Shown piece after piece: positions 1-8,700 of a DNA stretch of 64,000 nucleotides. The position numbers and the translations under genes are program-made. The stretch's first letter is position 1, and the number at the start of each line of letters is the position of its first letter. The notes below the pieces were generated by a model. The model was not told where the DNA came from, did not search any database, and saw only the letters and a list, made by a program, of their open reading frames with translations. Source of the DNA: Beijerinckiaceae bacterium (GTDB lineage: Bacteria; Pseudomonadota; Alphaproteobacteria; Rhizobiales; Beijerinckiaceae); contig JALJOM010000003.1 in assembly GCA_024304885.1 (NCBI GenBank), positions 2,328,110-2,392,109 of the forward strand, written 5' to 3'.

Positions 1-12
1 TCCCTGCCTTGC

Positions 13-1263
13 TCAGGGTGGGACGGCGCGAAGCCTCGGCCGCTTCTGCATCAGCCGCGGCAAGGTGCCATGGGGCACCACGCCCTCGCGCATGATCGCG
101 CGGCGCAAGGGACCGATCATCGCGAAGGCGAAAAGCCCGGCACCACGGAGAATATCGACCGGCACCACATCCATCAGAAGAGAGCGGTTGAGGAGATCGA
201 TCCCGTTGGTGCGCCAGGTGATGTCGTGGCGGCGCGCGCGCTGGTAGGCGCCGAGCGTGCGCACCGCGCCGATATCCTCGCCGCCATCGCGCGCATCCTC
301 CAGAACGTCGACGAGCGCGGCACAGTCGCGCAGGCTGAGGTTCAGGCCCTGCGCCGCGAGCGGCGGAAAGACATGGGCGGCTTCGCCGATGAGCGCGATC
401 CTGTGGCCCGCGAGCTTGTCCGCGCTCATGCCCGCCATGGGAAAGAAGCCGCGGGCGCCGCCCGTGGCCATGGGGCCGAGCAAATGATCGACCTGGCGGG
501 CGACCTCGTCCGCGAGCGCCTCGTCGTCGAGGCCGCGACGCCGCTCCGCCTCCTCCGGCGTCATGAGCCAGACCAAGCTCGAGCGGTGCGGCGTACCCTC
601 GAGCGGGCGCAGCGGCACGAGCGTGCAAGGGCCCGAGCGGGTATGGAACTCGGTCGAGATGTTGCGATGCGGCTTCTCGTGCGAGAGCAAGGCCGTGAGC
701 GCGACCTGCGGGTAGGACCAGGTCCTCGCCGAGAGCCCCGCCTTCGTGCGGGCGAGCGAGGCCCGCCCGTCCGCGGCGACGACGAGCTTCGCAGCGACGA
801 CCTTCCCTGCCGCCGTCGTGGCACGGACGAGGTCCGCACCGTAGCGGACGTCCTCGAGCAGGTCCTCCACGAGCTGGAGGCCGGGACAGGCCTCCGCATG
901 GTCGGCCAGCGTCTCGACGAGGACATCGTTCTCGACATTGGCGCCGAAGGCCGAGAGCCCGATCTCGCTCGCCGCGAAGAAGGCCTCGGGCGCGGAGAGC
1001 AGCGCGCCGGTCGCGTCGATCATCCTTATCTTCTCGATCGGGGCGCTTTTCGCGCGCAGCTTCTGCCAGAGCCCGAGGGCCTTCAGGAAGCGCAGCGAGG
1101 CTTCGAACAGAGCGAGCGTGCGGCCGTTGGCGCGGCGATCGACCCGACCGACGCAGGCGACCGAGAATCCGGCGTCGGCCAAGGCGATCGCCGCCGCGAG
1201 GCCGGCAGCGCCGGCGCCGGCGACGAGGATGTCCGCTCGGGTCTCGGGCGTCGAGGATCCCAT
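13..1263 (-). CDS. UbiH/UbiF/VisC/COQ6-family FAD-dependent hydroxylase
   Basis: A 416-aa flavoprotein of the class A monooxygenase type that hydroxylates aromatic rings such as ubiquinone precursors. The N-terminal Rossmann dinucleotide fold is visible as GAGAAG at residues 16-21. A DG motif (AADGRAS) lies near residue 163, and the second FAD motif reads GEAAHVFPPLAAQGLNL near residue 290. The family usually has GDAAH there, so Asp is replaced by Glu. I start at the ATG at 1263; the frame stays open upstream but that part lies inside icd. It begins 5 bp after the icd stop codon, so the two are probably co-transcribed. The exact ring position hydroxylated cannot be told from sequence; ubiquinone synthesis is the likely role. 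Confidence 0.85.
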   Translation of the reverse strand: MGSSTPETRADILVAGAGAAGLAAAIALADAGFSVACVGRVDRRANGRTLALFEASLRFLKALGLWQKLRAKSAPIEKIRMIDATGALLSAPEAFFAASEIGLSAFGANVENDVLVETLADHAEACPGLQLVEDLLEDVRYGADLVRATTAAGKVVAAKLVVAADGRASLARTKAGLSARTWSYPQVALTALLSHEKPHRNISTEFHTRSGPCTLVPLRPLEGTPHRSSLVWLMTPEEAERRRGLDDEALADEVARQVDHLLGPMATGGARGFFPMAGMSADKLAGHRIALIGEAAHVFPPLAAQGLNLSLRDCAALVDVLEDARDGGEDIGAVRTLGAYQRARRHDITWRTNGIDLLNRSLLMDVVPVDILRGAGLFAFAMIGPLRRAIMREGVVPHGTLPRLMQKRPRLRAVPP

Positions 1264-1268
1264 GGGCG

Positions 1269-2486
1269 TCAGCCGACCCCCATGGCCTTGCGCAGGTTGG
1301 CGTCGACCTTGTCGAGGAAGCCGGTGGTCGAGAGCCATTGCTGGTGGGCGCCGACGAGGAGGGCGAGGTCCTTCGTCATGAACCCGGCCTCGACCGTCTC
1401 GACGCAGACCCGCTCGAGCGTATGCGAGAATTTCGCGAGCTCGTCGTTGCCGTCGAGCTTGGCGCGCTGCGCGAGGCCGCGGGTCCAGGCGAAGATCGAG
1501 GCGATCGAGTTAGTGGACGTCTCCTTGCCCTTCTGATGCTCGCGGTAGTGCCGGGTGACGGTGCCGTGCGCGGCCTCGGCCTCGACCGTCTTGCCGTCCG
1601 GGCTCATCAGGACCGAGGTCATGAGACCCAGCGAGCCGAACCCTTGAGCCACAGTGTCGGATTGCACGTCGCCGTCGTAGTTCTTGCAGGCCCAGACATA
1701 GCCGCCGGACCATTTGAGCGAGGAGGCCACCATGTCGTCGATCAGGCGGTGCTCGTAAGTGAGGCCGGCGGCGACGAAGGCCGCCTTGAACTCGTTTTCG
1801 TAGACCTCCTGGAACAGATCCTTGAACCTGCCGTCATAGGCCTTGAGGATCGTGTTCTTGGTCGAGAGATAGACCGGGTACTTGTACATGAGGCCGTAGT
1901 TCATCGCCGCACGGGCGAAGTCACGGATCGAGTCGTCGAGGTTGTACATGGCCATGGCGACGCCAGCGCCGGGAAAGGCATAGACGTCCTTCTCGACGAC
2001 CGTGCCGTCCTCTCCGGTGAAGCGGATGGTGAGCCGTCCCTTGCCGGGGACCTTGAAGTTCGTCGCGGCATATTGGTCGCCGAAGGCATGGCGGCCGATG
2101 ACGATCGGCTTGGTCCAGCCCGGCACGAGGCGCGGCACGTTGCGGCAGATGATCGGCTCGCGGAAGATGACCCCGCCGATGATGTTGCGGATCGTGCCGT
2201 TCGGCGACTTCCACATCTCCTTGAGGGTGAACTCGGCGACCCGCGCCTCGTCCGGCGTGATCGTCGCGCACTTCACCCCGACGCCGCACCGCTTGATGGC
2301 ATTGGCCGCCTCGACCGTCACGGTGTCGTTGGTGGCGTCCCGGTTCTCGATCGAGAGATCGTAATATTCGAGGTCGATGTCGAGATAGGGATGGATGAGC
2401 TTGTCCCGAATGGCGTGCCATATGATCCGGGTCATCTCGTCGCCGTCGAGCTCGACGACGGGATTGGCGACCTTGATCTTGCTCAT
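1269..2486 (-). CDS. icd: NADP-dependent isocitrate dehydrogenase
   Basis: A 405-aa cytosolic TCA-cycle enzyme that oxidatively decarboxylates isocitrate to 2-oxoglutarate, making NADPH. Length and sequence fit the homodimeric, eukaryote-like type II enzyme usual in alphaproteobacteria. Visible signatures are the substrate loop [12 protein letters not shown] near residue 95, the block [16 protein letters not shown] in the middle, and the coenzyme-side motif [12 protein letters not shown] near residue 305. The start is an ATG followed by [19 protein letters not shown], the standard N-terminus. It is followed 5 bp downstream by the FAD hydroxylase gene. Upstream lies a 380-bp gap filled by two repeat elements. 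Confidence 0.97.
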   Translation of the reverse strand: MSKIKVANPVVELDGDEMTRIIWHAIRDKLIHPYLDIDLEYYDLSIENRDATNDTVTVEAANAIKRCGVGVKCATITPDEARVAEFTLKEMWKSPNGTIRNIIGGVIFREPIICRNVPRLVPGWTKPIVIGRHAFGDQYAATNFKVPGKGRLTIRFTGEDGTVVEKDVYAFPGAGVAMAMYNLDDSIRDFARAAMNYGLMYKYPVYLSTKNTILKAYDGRFKDLFQEVYENEFKAAFVAAGLTYEHRLIDDMVASSLKWSGGYVWACKNYDGDVQSDTVAQGFGSLGLMTSVLMSPDGKTVEAEAAHGTVTRHYREHQKGKETSTNSIASIFAWTRGLAQRAKLDGNDELAKFSHTLERVCVETVEAGFMTKDLALLVGAHQQWLSTTGFLDKVDANLRKAMGVG

Positions 2487-2619
2487 CTCGGGCCCTTTTT
2501 CGATAATTCCGGCTTCGGTGGACTAGCCGATTTTCGGGCACGCTGGCAACCGAGGCTCCCCGCAAGAGCTCGCAGGCGGACGCAAGGGGAAGGTGCCGGC
2601 GGAGGCGACATCGAGCGGC

Positions 2620-2733
2620 TAGAGCGGGATGAGGAAAAGTGTACAGCGGTTTTCCGCCCGTATCCCGCTCTAAACTTGGAATCGATCACGTTTCATGACT
2701 TTGGATCGATTCGATCCAAAGTCATCGTGATCT
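2620..2733 (+). repeat. Intergenic repeat, family A, copy 1
   Basis: This is a two-part palindromic element. Part one has inverted ends AGAGCGGGAT/ATCCCGCTCT around a short core. Part two, 2682-2732, is a hairpin with outer arms GATCACG/CGTGATC and inner arms ATGACTTTGGATCGA/TCGATCCAAAGTCAT. Closely similar copies occur at 5448-5565 and, inverted, at 54801-54916. Together with repeat B copy 1 it fills the 2487-2867 gap between icd and the hemerythrin gene; I see no gene there. Confidence 0.85.
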
Positions 2734-2870
2734 AGAGCAATTTCCAGCGAAGCGGACACCGGTTCGCATATCGATCTCGATGTTTCGATAGATCGACATC
2801 GATGCGAAACTGCGACAAAACGAGACTTTAGAGCCGGTTTCGGATCCGGTTGAATCGGGAACCGGCTCTA
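2734..2870 (+). repeat. Intergenic repeat, family B, copy 1
   Basis: The element starts TAGAGCAATTTCCAGCGAAG and ends ACCGGCTCTA, with inverted termini (AGAGC/GCTCT). It carries internal palindromes, including a pair of GATCTCGAT/ATCGACATC-type arms. It abuts family A copy 1 directly. Its last three bases, read on the minus strand, are the TAG stop codon of the hemerythrin gene. Confidence 0.8.
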
Positions 2871-3434
2871 GCCTTTCGCCGTCGCGGCCGTGAAACAGCG
2901 CGCGAAGTCCTCGAAGCGCGCCTGCATTCCCGGGGCAAAGCTTTCGGCAACGGCGCCGCTTTGCGCATCGAGGCGCGTTCGTTCCTCGGCGGGCAGCAAG
3001 CGCTCGACCATCGGAAAGACCATCACGTCCTCTTTCCAGACGTGGTTGGTGTACAGCTCGACCAGAGCGTCGATCGCCGCTGCCAGGGGGAGCCCGGAGT
3101 CCGGATCGCGCTCCGCGAGGCCTCCAATTCGGGCGGCAATCTCGGCCACGAGCTCGCGGCCGCGCCGATGCTCGTGCAGGAGCGCATCGATCGGGCATCC
3201 GTGGAGCGGAACGCCATGGGCGACGAGGGAGGGAAACAGCAGGTCCTCCTCCTTGGCGTGGTGAAAGCGATCCGCATAGTCGGACATGAAACGCACGGCC
3301 TCCTCGAGCAAGGTCGTATCGACGCGAGCGCCCTCGTCCCGGAGTCTGCGAGCGATCGCCTCGAGCCCCTTTACGACCTCGAGGATCACGCGATGCTCCT
3401 GCATCAGCAGGTCGACGGCGGAGCTTTCGGTCAT
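2868..3434 (-). CDS. Hemerythrin HHE-domain protein
   Basis: A 188-aa cytosolic four-helix protein of the hemerythrin family, expected to bind a non-haem di-iron centre for oxygen, NO or iron-stress sensing or binding. Candidate iron ligands are His14 (QEHR), His58/His59 with Glu62/Glu63 (FHHAKEED), His87/His89 (LLHEHR), and His131 with Glu135 (NHVWKED). This spacing is typical of bacterial hemerythrin-like domains. There is no membrane segment and no fused output domain. The ATG at 3434 is the first in frame. The stop codon lies in the terminal bases of a family B repeat. The next gene upstream on the same strand ends 72 bp away, so a shared transcript is possible. Confidence 0.85.
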   Translation of the reverse strand: MTESSAVDLLMQEHRVILEVVKGLEAIARRLRDEGARVDTTLLEEAVRFMSDYADRFHHAKEEDLLFPSLVAHGVPLHGCPIDALLHEHRRGRELVAEIAARIGGLAERDPDSGLPLAAAIDALVELYTNHVWKEDVMVFPMVERLLPAEERTRLDAQSGAVAESFAPGMQARFEDFARCFTAATAKG

Positions 3435-3506
3435 GCGGACGCCTCCTCCTGGCGGCGAGGGAACGATGGGCTCCTCTCCCGGAATAGGCCCCCGGACGGC
3501 CGGAGC

Positions 3507-4241
3507 CTATCTTTGCGCGCTCGAGCGCAGCGTCCTGGCAAAGCCGGAATCGACGTCCGCCACGAGGGATTCGAGAGGAGCCCGATTCTCCGGCAAGCTG
3601 TTGCGGTAGGCCGTGACGAGCGTGCTCCTCTGCTCCGGCGTGCCGGCGAGAAGCCGGCGAATGTCGGCCTTGACGAATTCCTGGATCTCCGGGTCGGACA
3701 AGGCGCTCGATGCCGCCGCGCGCTCGACCCGTCGCGGGGCCAGCGCAATGTCGTTCTGCGCCGTCAGATAGGCCATCTTCAAGAGGCTCGCGACGCGACG
3801 ATCCACGCCGCCCGAAGGCAAGGGGAGCGTCGCGAGCAAGAGCCAGCCTCCGGCATCGATAGGCGCCAGCGAGAGCGAGGTCTCCATCGCGCTTCGCGCC
3901 CGGTCCAGCCGCACGGCCGAGGCTCGATCGAGCGGGCCGGAGCGCTCGGGCAAGGCGAGCGCGGCAGCATCGGCAAAAGCGGCATCGGCCCATAGGTCGC
4001 CCCGGATCATCCCGCGCTGCGCGACCCGGTACGCGCCGGCTGCGACCTTGCCCGGGGTGACGCTCGGGCGATCCGGCGGGAACCCGATCGGCCCGGCACG
4101 AAGGAGATCCCCGAGGAGGAGCCACAGTCCGGCGGTGCCGAGGAGAGCCGCAAGGACGAACAGGCCACCCTGGAACCTGGATGGATCGAGCAGGGCTCGC
4201 GGCCGCGCGGGACCCGCGGAAGGTGGAAAAACGACGTTCAT
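3507..4241 (-). CDS. Unknown membrane-anchored protein
   Basis: A 244-aa protein that I do not recognise. It has a short N-terminus rich in Pro and Arg, one hydrophobic segment (about residues 22-42, FVLAALLGTAGLWLLLGDLL), and a mostly helical remainder that would be periplasmic. That part includes Ala/Leu-rich repeats reminiscent of tetratricopeptide helices (residues 85-150). I place the start at ATG 4241 (MNVVF); the frame is open further upstream without a convincing ribosome site. Neighbours are hemerythrin downstream and a metallophosphatase gene upstream on the same strand, which do not suggest a function. Confidence 0.6.
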   Translation of the reverse strand: MNVVFPPSAGPARPRALLDPSRFQGGLFVLAALLGTAGLWLLLGDLLRAGPIGFPPDRPSVTPGKVAAGAYRVAQRGMIRGDLWADAAFADAAALALPERSGPLDRASAVRLDRARSAMETSLSLAPIDAGGWLLLATLPLPSGGVDRRVASLLKMAYLTAQNDIALAPRRVERAAASSALSDPEIQEFVKADIRRLLAGTPEQRSTLVTAYRNSLPENRAPLESLVADVDSGFARTLRSSAQR

Positions 4242-4415
4242 CTCGCCTTCGTCACGCGATCCGGCGGATCGATTCCGACGGATGTACCCCGAGCGTCGGG
4301 GCCGGAGCCTATTACCGGGAATCATCGATTCTGCTTCGGTTATATCGCCTTATCCGCTTCTTCGGCTTCGTGGCCCGAGTCGCGTCGCGACAGGGGCCTC
4401 GAAGGCGGCCGATAC

Positions 4416-4523
4416 TAGAACGGGCTTCCGAGCCGGTCGAATCGGAAACCCGCTCTCGTTTTCGCGCCTGTCGCGATTACCGCCTCGATCCGACGTCCGC
4501 TCCGCTGGAAAATGCTCCAGAGC
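4416..4523 (-). repeat. Degenerate family B repeat, copy 2
   Basis: Reverse-oriented and worn: it reads CTAGAACGGGCTTCCGAGCC and so on, with a TTCCGAG...TCGGAAA hairpin. It ends in CTCCGCTGGAAAATGCTCC, which matches the reverse of the family B left end. It occupies part of the 4242-4542 gap, where I find no gene. Confidence 0.55.
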
Positions 4524-4542
4524 CGCGGCCTCGCCTGGATCG

Positions 4543-5283
4543 TCAGAGCAGCTGAATATCCTCGCCCTCCAGCCGCAGGCAGGTCAAGCGCCCCGTGGCA
4601 TAGGCACCCGTGTCGATGTTGATGCGGTTGGTGCGGATTTGCGGCTCCATGACGGGTGTATGGCCGTGCACGATCACCTTCTCGAAGAGCGCCTCGTGGC
4701 TCAAGAATGCGTCCCTGATCCAGAGCAAATCCTCCTCGCGCTGCCTCGCGAAGGGAATGCCTGGACGAATCCCCGCATGGACGAAGAGATAGTCGCCGCA
4801 GGTGAAGGTCAACGGCAGATCGAACAAGAAGTCGAGGTGGCTCGGAGGCATGACCTCGGCAAGTGCTGCCGCGATCCGCGTGCTCGTGCGGGGATCGGAA
4901 TGGAGCACCGGCTCGACGCCATAGGACAAGAGCGTCGTCAGGCCGCCGTTGTGAGCCCAGGCGTTCAGGATCTCGGGATTTTCGAGAAATTCCAGGAGGC
5001 AGGCTTCGTGATTACCCTTGAGGCAAATCGTAGGGTAGCGCGCGCTGCGTCCGATCAAGCGCTCGATCACCTCGGCCGAGGCTTGGCCGCGGTCGATATA
5101 ATCGCCGAGGAACACCTGCAGCGACTGATCGACCGGGTGCCCCTCGAGATCGGCCTCGATCTTGGCCAGCAACGGGTCGAGCAAGTCCAGCCGGCCGTGG
5201 ATGTCGCCGATCGCGTAGACCCTGAGCCCCTCGGGAACGCGAGGCGGCGCCGGTCGAGAGCCGAAGAAGCGCGTCGCCCACAT
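4543..5283 (-). CDS. PPP-family serine/threonine-type metallophosphatase
   Basis: A 246-aa cytosolic phosphoprotein phosphatase-type calcineurin-like metallophosphoesterase. The metal-binding and catalytic blocks are complete: GDIHGR at 26-31, GDYIDRG at 60-66, GNHE at 90-93, then VHAG and HGHTP toward the C-terminus. Dinuclear Mn or Fe/Zn hydrolysis of phosphoprotein or dinucleotide substrates is expected from the family. Bacterial members of this size act in signalling or ApaH-like reactions, and the substrate cannot be told. I prefer the ATG at 5283, which has a GAGG box 11 bases upstream and gives the usual length; ATG 5367 and TTG 5391 are alternatives that add a basic extension. It runs opposite to the giant phosphohydrolase gene. 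Confidence 0.85.
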   Translation of the reverse strand: MWATRFFGSRPAPPRVPEGLRVYAIGDIHGRLDLLDPLLAKIEADLEGHPVDQSLQVFLGDYIDRGQASAEVIERLIGRSARYPTICLKGNHEACLLEFLENPEILNAWAHNGGLTTLLSYGVEPVLHSDPRTSTRIAAALAEVMPPSHLDFLFDLPLTFTCGDYLFVHAGIRPGIPFARQREEDLLWIRDAFLSHEALFEKVIVHGHTPVMEPQIRTNRINIDTGAYATGRLTCLRLEGEDIQLL

Positions 5284-5447
5284 CAACACATCGTCCTCGA
5301 ATAGGGCACGCGCGCCTGCAAGCTCGGCCTTCCGCGCGCGGCGAGCCCGCGGCCCTTTGCCCCGCATGGCCGGTTCACGCCGCGCTGTCAATAGGAGTGC
5401 ATCTCGTGTGCCGCGGCGCCCGTCATTGGCGTGTCACCCGCTCAGGC

Positions 5448-5565
5448 TAGAGCGGGACGAGGAAAAATGCACAGCGGTCTTCCGCCCGCATCCCGCTCTA
5501 AACTTTTGGAATCGATCACGTTTCATGACTTTGGATCGATTCGATCCAAAGTCGTCGTGATCTAG
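5448..5565 (+). repeat. Intergenic repeat, family A, copy 2
   Basis: It has the same two-part structure as 2620-2733: AGAGCGGGA/ATCCCGCTCT ends, then the hairpin with ATGACTTTGGATCGA arms and a terminal CGTGATCTAG. It lies in the 426-bp gap between two divergent genes (5284-5709). I see nothing else there apart from the ribosome site of the plus-strand gene. Confidence 0.85.
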
Positions 5566-5709
5566 GGCTCTGCCGATACGGGGCCGGCTGTGGGTCCGAA
5601 CTGCTCGTCTCACGGGCGGTCGGGTTCCGGAAGCTCGACCGCACCGAGGTCATCGGCGGATCGGCGATCCGAGCGTGACCACGAACGACCGCTCACCGGA
5701 GATCATGCG

Positions 5710-8700
5710 ATGACCACAGTGCTTCGTGTCGCGACCTTCAACGCGTCCCTCAACCGGTCTGCGCCGGGGGCCCTGATCGATGACCTGAGCACGCCGGGCA
5801 ATGCCCAAGCGCGGACGGTGGCCGAGATCATCCAACGCGCGGCGCCCGATGTGGTGCTCGTCAACGAATTCGATTTCGACGCGGCCGGGTCGGGCGGCAC
5901 CTCGCTCGCCGCCGAGCTTTTCAGGACCAACTATCTGTCGCTCGGGCAGAACGGCGCAAGCCCGATCGACTACCCCTATGCCTACGTGGCGCCCTCGAAT
6001 ACCGGAATCGCGTCGGGCTTCGACCTGAACAACAACGGGGTTGCCGTCACGACGCCGGGAACGGCGGGCTATGGCGACGACGCCCTCGGCTTCGGTGCCT
6101 TTCCCGGCCAGTTCGGCATGCTGCTCCTGTCGAAGCATCCGATCGACCTCGAGGGCGTGCGGACCTTCCAGACCTTCCTGTGGAAGGACATGCCCGGCGC
6201 CCGGCTTCCCGACGACCCGGCGACCGAAGCGCCCGCCGACTGGTATTCGCCCGAGGAGCTCGAGGTTTTCCGGCTCTCGTCGAAGAGCCATTGGGACGTG
6301 CCGATCACGGTCGACGGCGAGATCGTGCATATTCTCGCGGCGCACCCGACCCCGCCCGTGTTCGATGGCCCCGAGGACCGCAACGGGCAAAGGAACGCGG
6401 ACGAAATCCGGTTCTGGACCGACTACGTCACGCCCGGCGCCGGCGATTATATCTACGACGATCAAGGCCGCACCGGCGGTCTCGCGGAGAACGCGCGCTT
6501 CGTCGTCCTCGGCGACTACAACAACGACCCGAACGACGGCGACGGAATTCACGCCGCGATCCAAGACCTGCTCGACGCGCCGGCGGTCGATTCGCGGATC
6601 GTCCCGACGAGCCCGGGCGGGCCGCAGCAAGCGGCGCTGCAGGGTGGCGCCAATGCCAGCCACACCGGCGATCCGGCCTTCGACACGGCCGATTTCGCCG
6701 ATGGCGCGCCCGGCAACCTGCGCGCCGACTACGTCCTGCCCTCTCATGCCGGCATCATGCCGGTAGCAGGTCAGGTGTTCTGGCCGCTCGCGAGCGATCC
6801 TTTGTTCCCGCTCGTCGGGACCTTCAACCCCGGCTTGCCCGGTGGATTTCCGAGCTCGGATCACCGCCTCGTCGCGATAGATCTCGAGATCTCCACCGAC
6901 GACAGGAAGGATGTCGCCGGCATCGAATTTCTCGGCGAGGTGACCCTTCCGACTGGGGCACAATTCGACGGGACCGAGGTCGGCGGCCTCTCCGGGATCA
7001 CCTACGACAAAGCGGCGGGGGTTTTCTACGCGATCTCCGACGATCGCAGCCAGATCGATCCGGCCCGATTCTACACGCTGACGATCGACCTCGCGGATCT
7101 CGAGCTCGACCCGGGTGACGTGGCCTTCACCGATGTGACCACGTTGAAGGATGCGTCGGGCACCCCCTTTCCTGCGCTATCGCTCGACCCCGAGGGCATC
7201 GCCCTCGCCCCGAACGGGCTCTACATCTCGTCGGAGGGCGAGGCCAAGTCCGGCGTCCGCCTGACGGCTCCGTTCGTCAACCGGTTCGGGCTCGACGGCC
7301 AGCAGAGTTCCGCCTTGCCGGTGGACCCGAGGTTCCTGCCGACCGCCGACAGGTCGTCCGGAATTCGCGACAATCTCGCCTTCGAGAGCCTCACGGTCAC
7401 ACCGGACGGCAAGACGCTCTATACCGCGACCGAGAACGCCTTGCTCCAGGACGGGCCGGCCGCGACCCGGGAGAGTGGCACGGCCTCGCGGATCGTCCGA
7501 TACGATGTCGCGACCGGTGACGAGACCGCGGAATTCGTCTACATCACCAATCCGGTGGCGGCCGAGCCGGTGCCGGCGGACACCTTCGCTACCAACGGGC
7601 TCGTCGATCTCCTCGCGATCGACAATCGAGGCACGCTGCTCGCGGTCGAGCGATCGTTCTCCAACGGCGTCGGCAATACGATCAAGATCTACGAGGTCGG
7701 CCTGCAGGGGGCGACCGATGTCTCCGGAACGGAAGCGATCGAGACCGAGATCGACGACGGCGAGCTCGAGGTCGAGGTCGGCGCCCCGGCCCGGAAGGAA
7801 CTGGTGCTCGATCTCGCCGATCTCGGCATCCCGCTCGACAATATCGAAGGCATTTCGTTCGGTCCGACCCTCCCCGGCGGTCGGCCGAGCCTGATCTTGG
7901 TCTCGGACAATAATTTCTCGGGGACGCAATTCACCCAGGTGCTGGCCTTCGCCCTCGACCTCGAGCCGATCCCGACGATCGAGGCGACGGTCGAGACCCC
8001 GAGCGAGACGGATTTTGCGGACTCCCCGCTGGACGTCGTGAGCAACGACCCCGACGATCCGGCGATCTGGCTCAATCCGTTCGACGCCGACGAGAGCGTC
8101 GTCGTCACCTCCCACAAGGTCGGAGGCCTGCGCGTCTACGATCTCGCCGGGAACCAGATTCAATCCATCGAGCCGGTGGGCGTTCGCTACAACAACGTCG
8201 ATGTTCTCTACAGCGTGAAGGTCGGCCGATCCTACGAGGACCTCTTCGTCGCCTCGGACCGCATCAACGACACGTTGGCGGTCTTTGCGATCGACCCCGA
8301 GACTCGGCTCCTCTCCGACGTGACGGCTACGACCGTGCCGGCGAGCATCTTCGGCGTCGACGACGGCGAGGCGACCGCCTATGGGCTCGATGCCTATCGC
8401 GCTCCTGACGGTACGGCCTATGTCTTCGTGACGCAGGCGGCCGGTGACAAGATCGCGCAATTGAAGCTCGTCGATGCCGGCGGCGGCAAGGTCGCTGCCG
8501 AGCTGGTGCGGGTGCTGCACCGGCCGAACCCGGAGGGCGCCGATCCCGAGGATCTCCAGTCCGAAGGCATCGTCGTCGACGATGTCACCGGCACCGTCTA
8601 TGTCGCGGTGGAGAGCGGCGGCATCTACGAGTTCGCCGTCGATCCGGCGGCAGGCGATACGATGACCGAGCTCGTCGCGCCCGATGCCGGTTTCCTGGTC

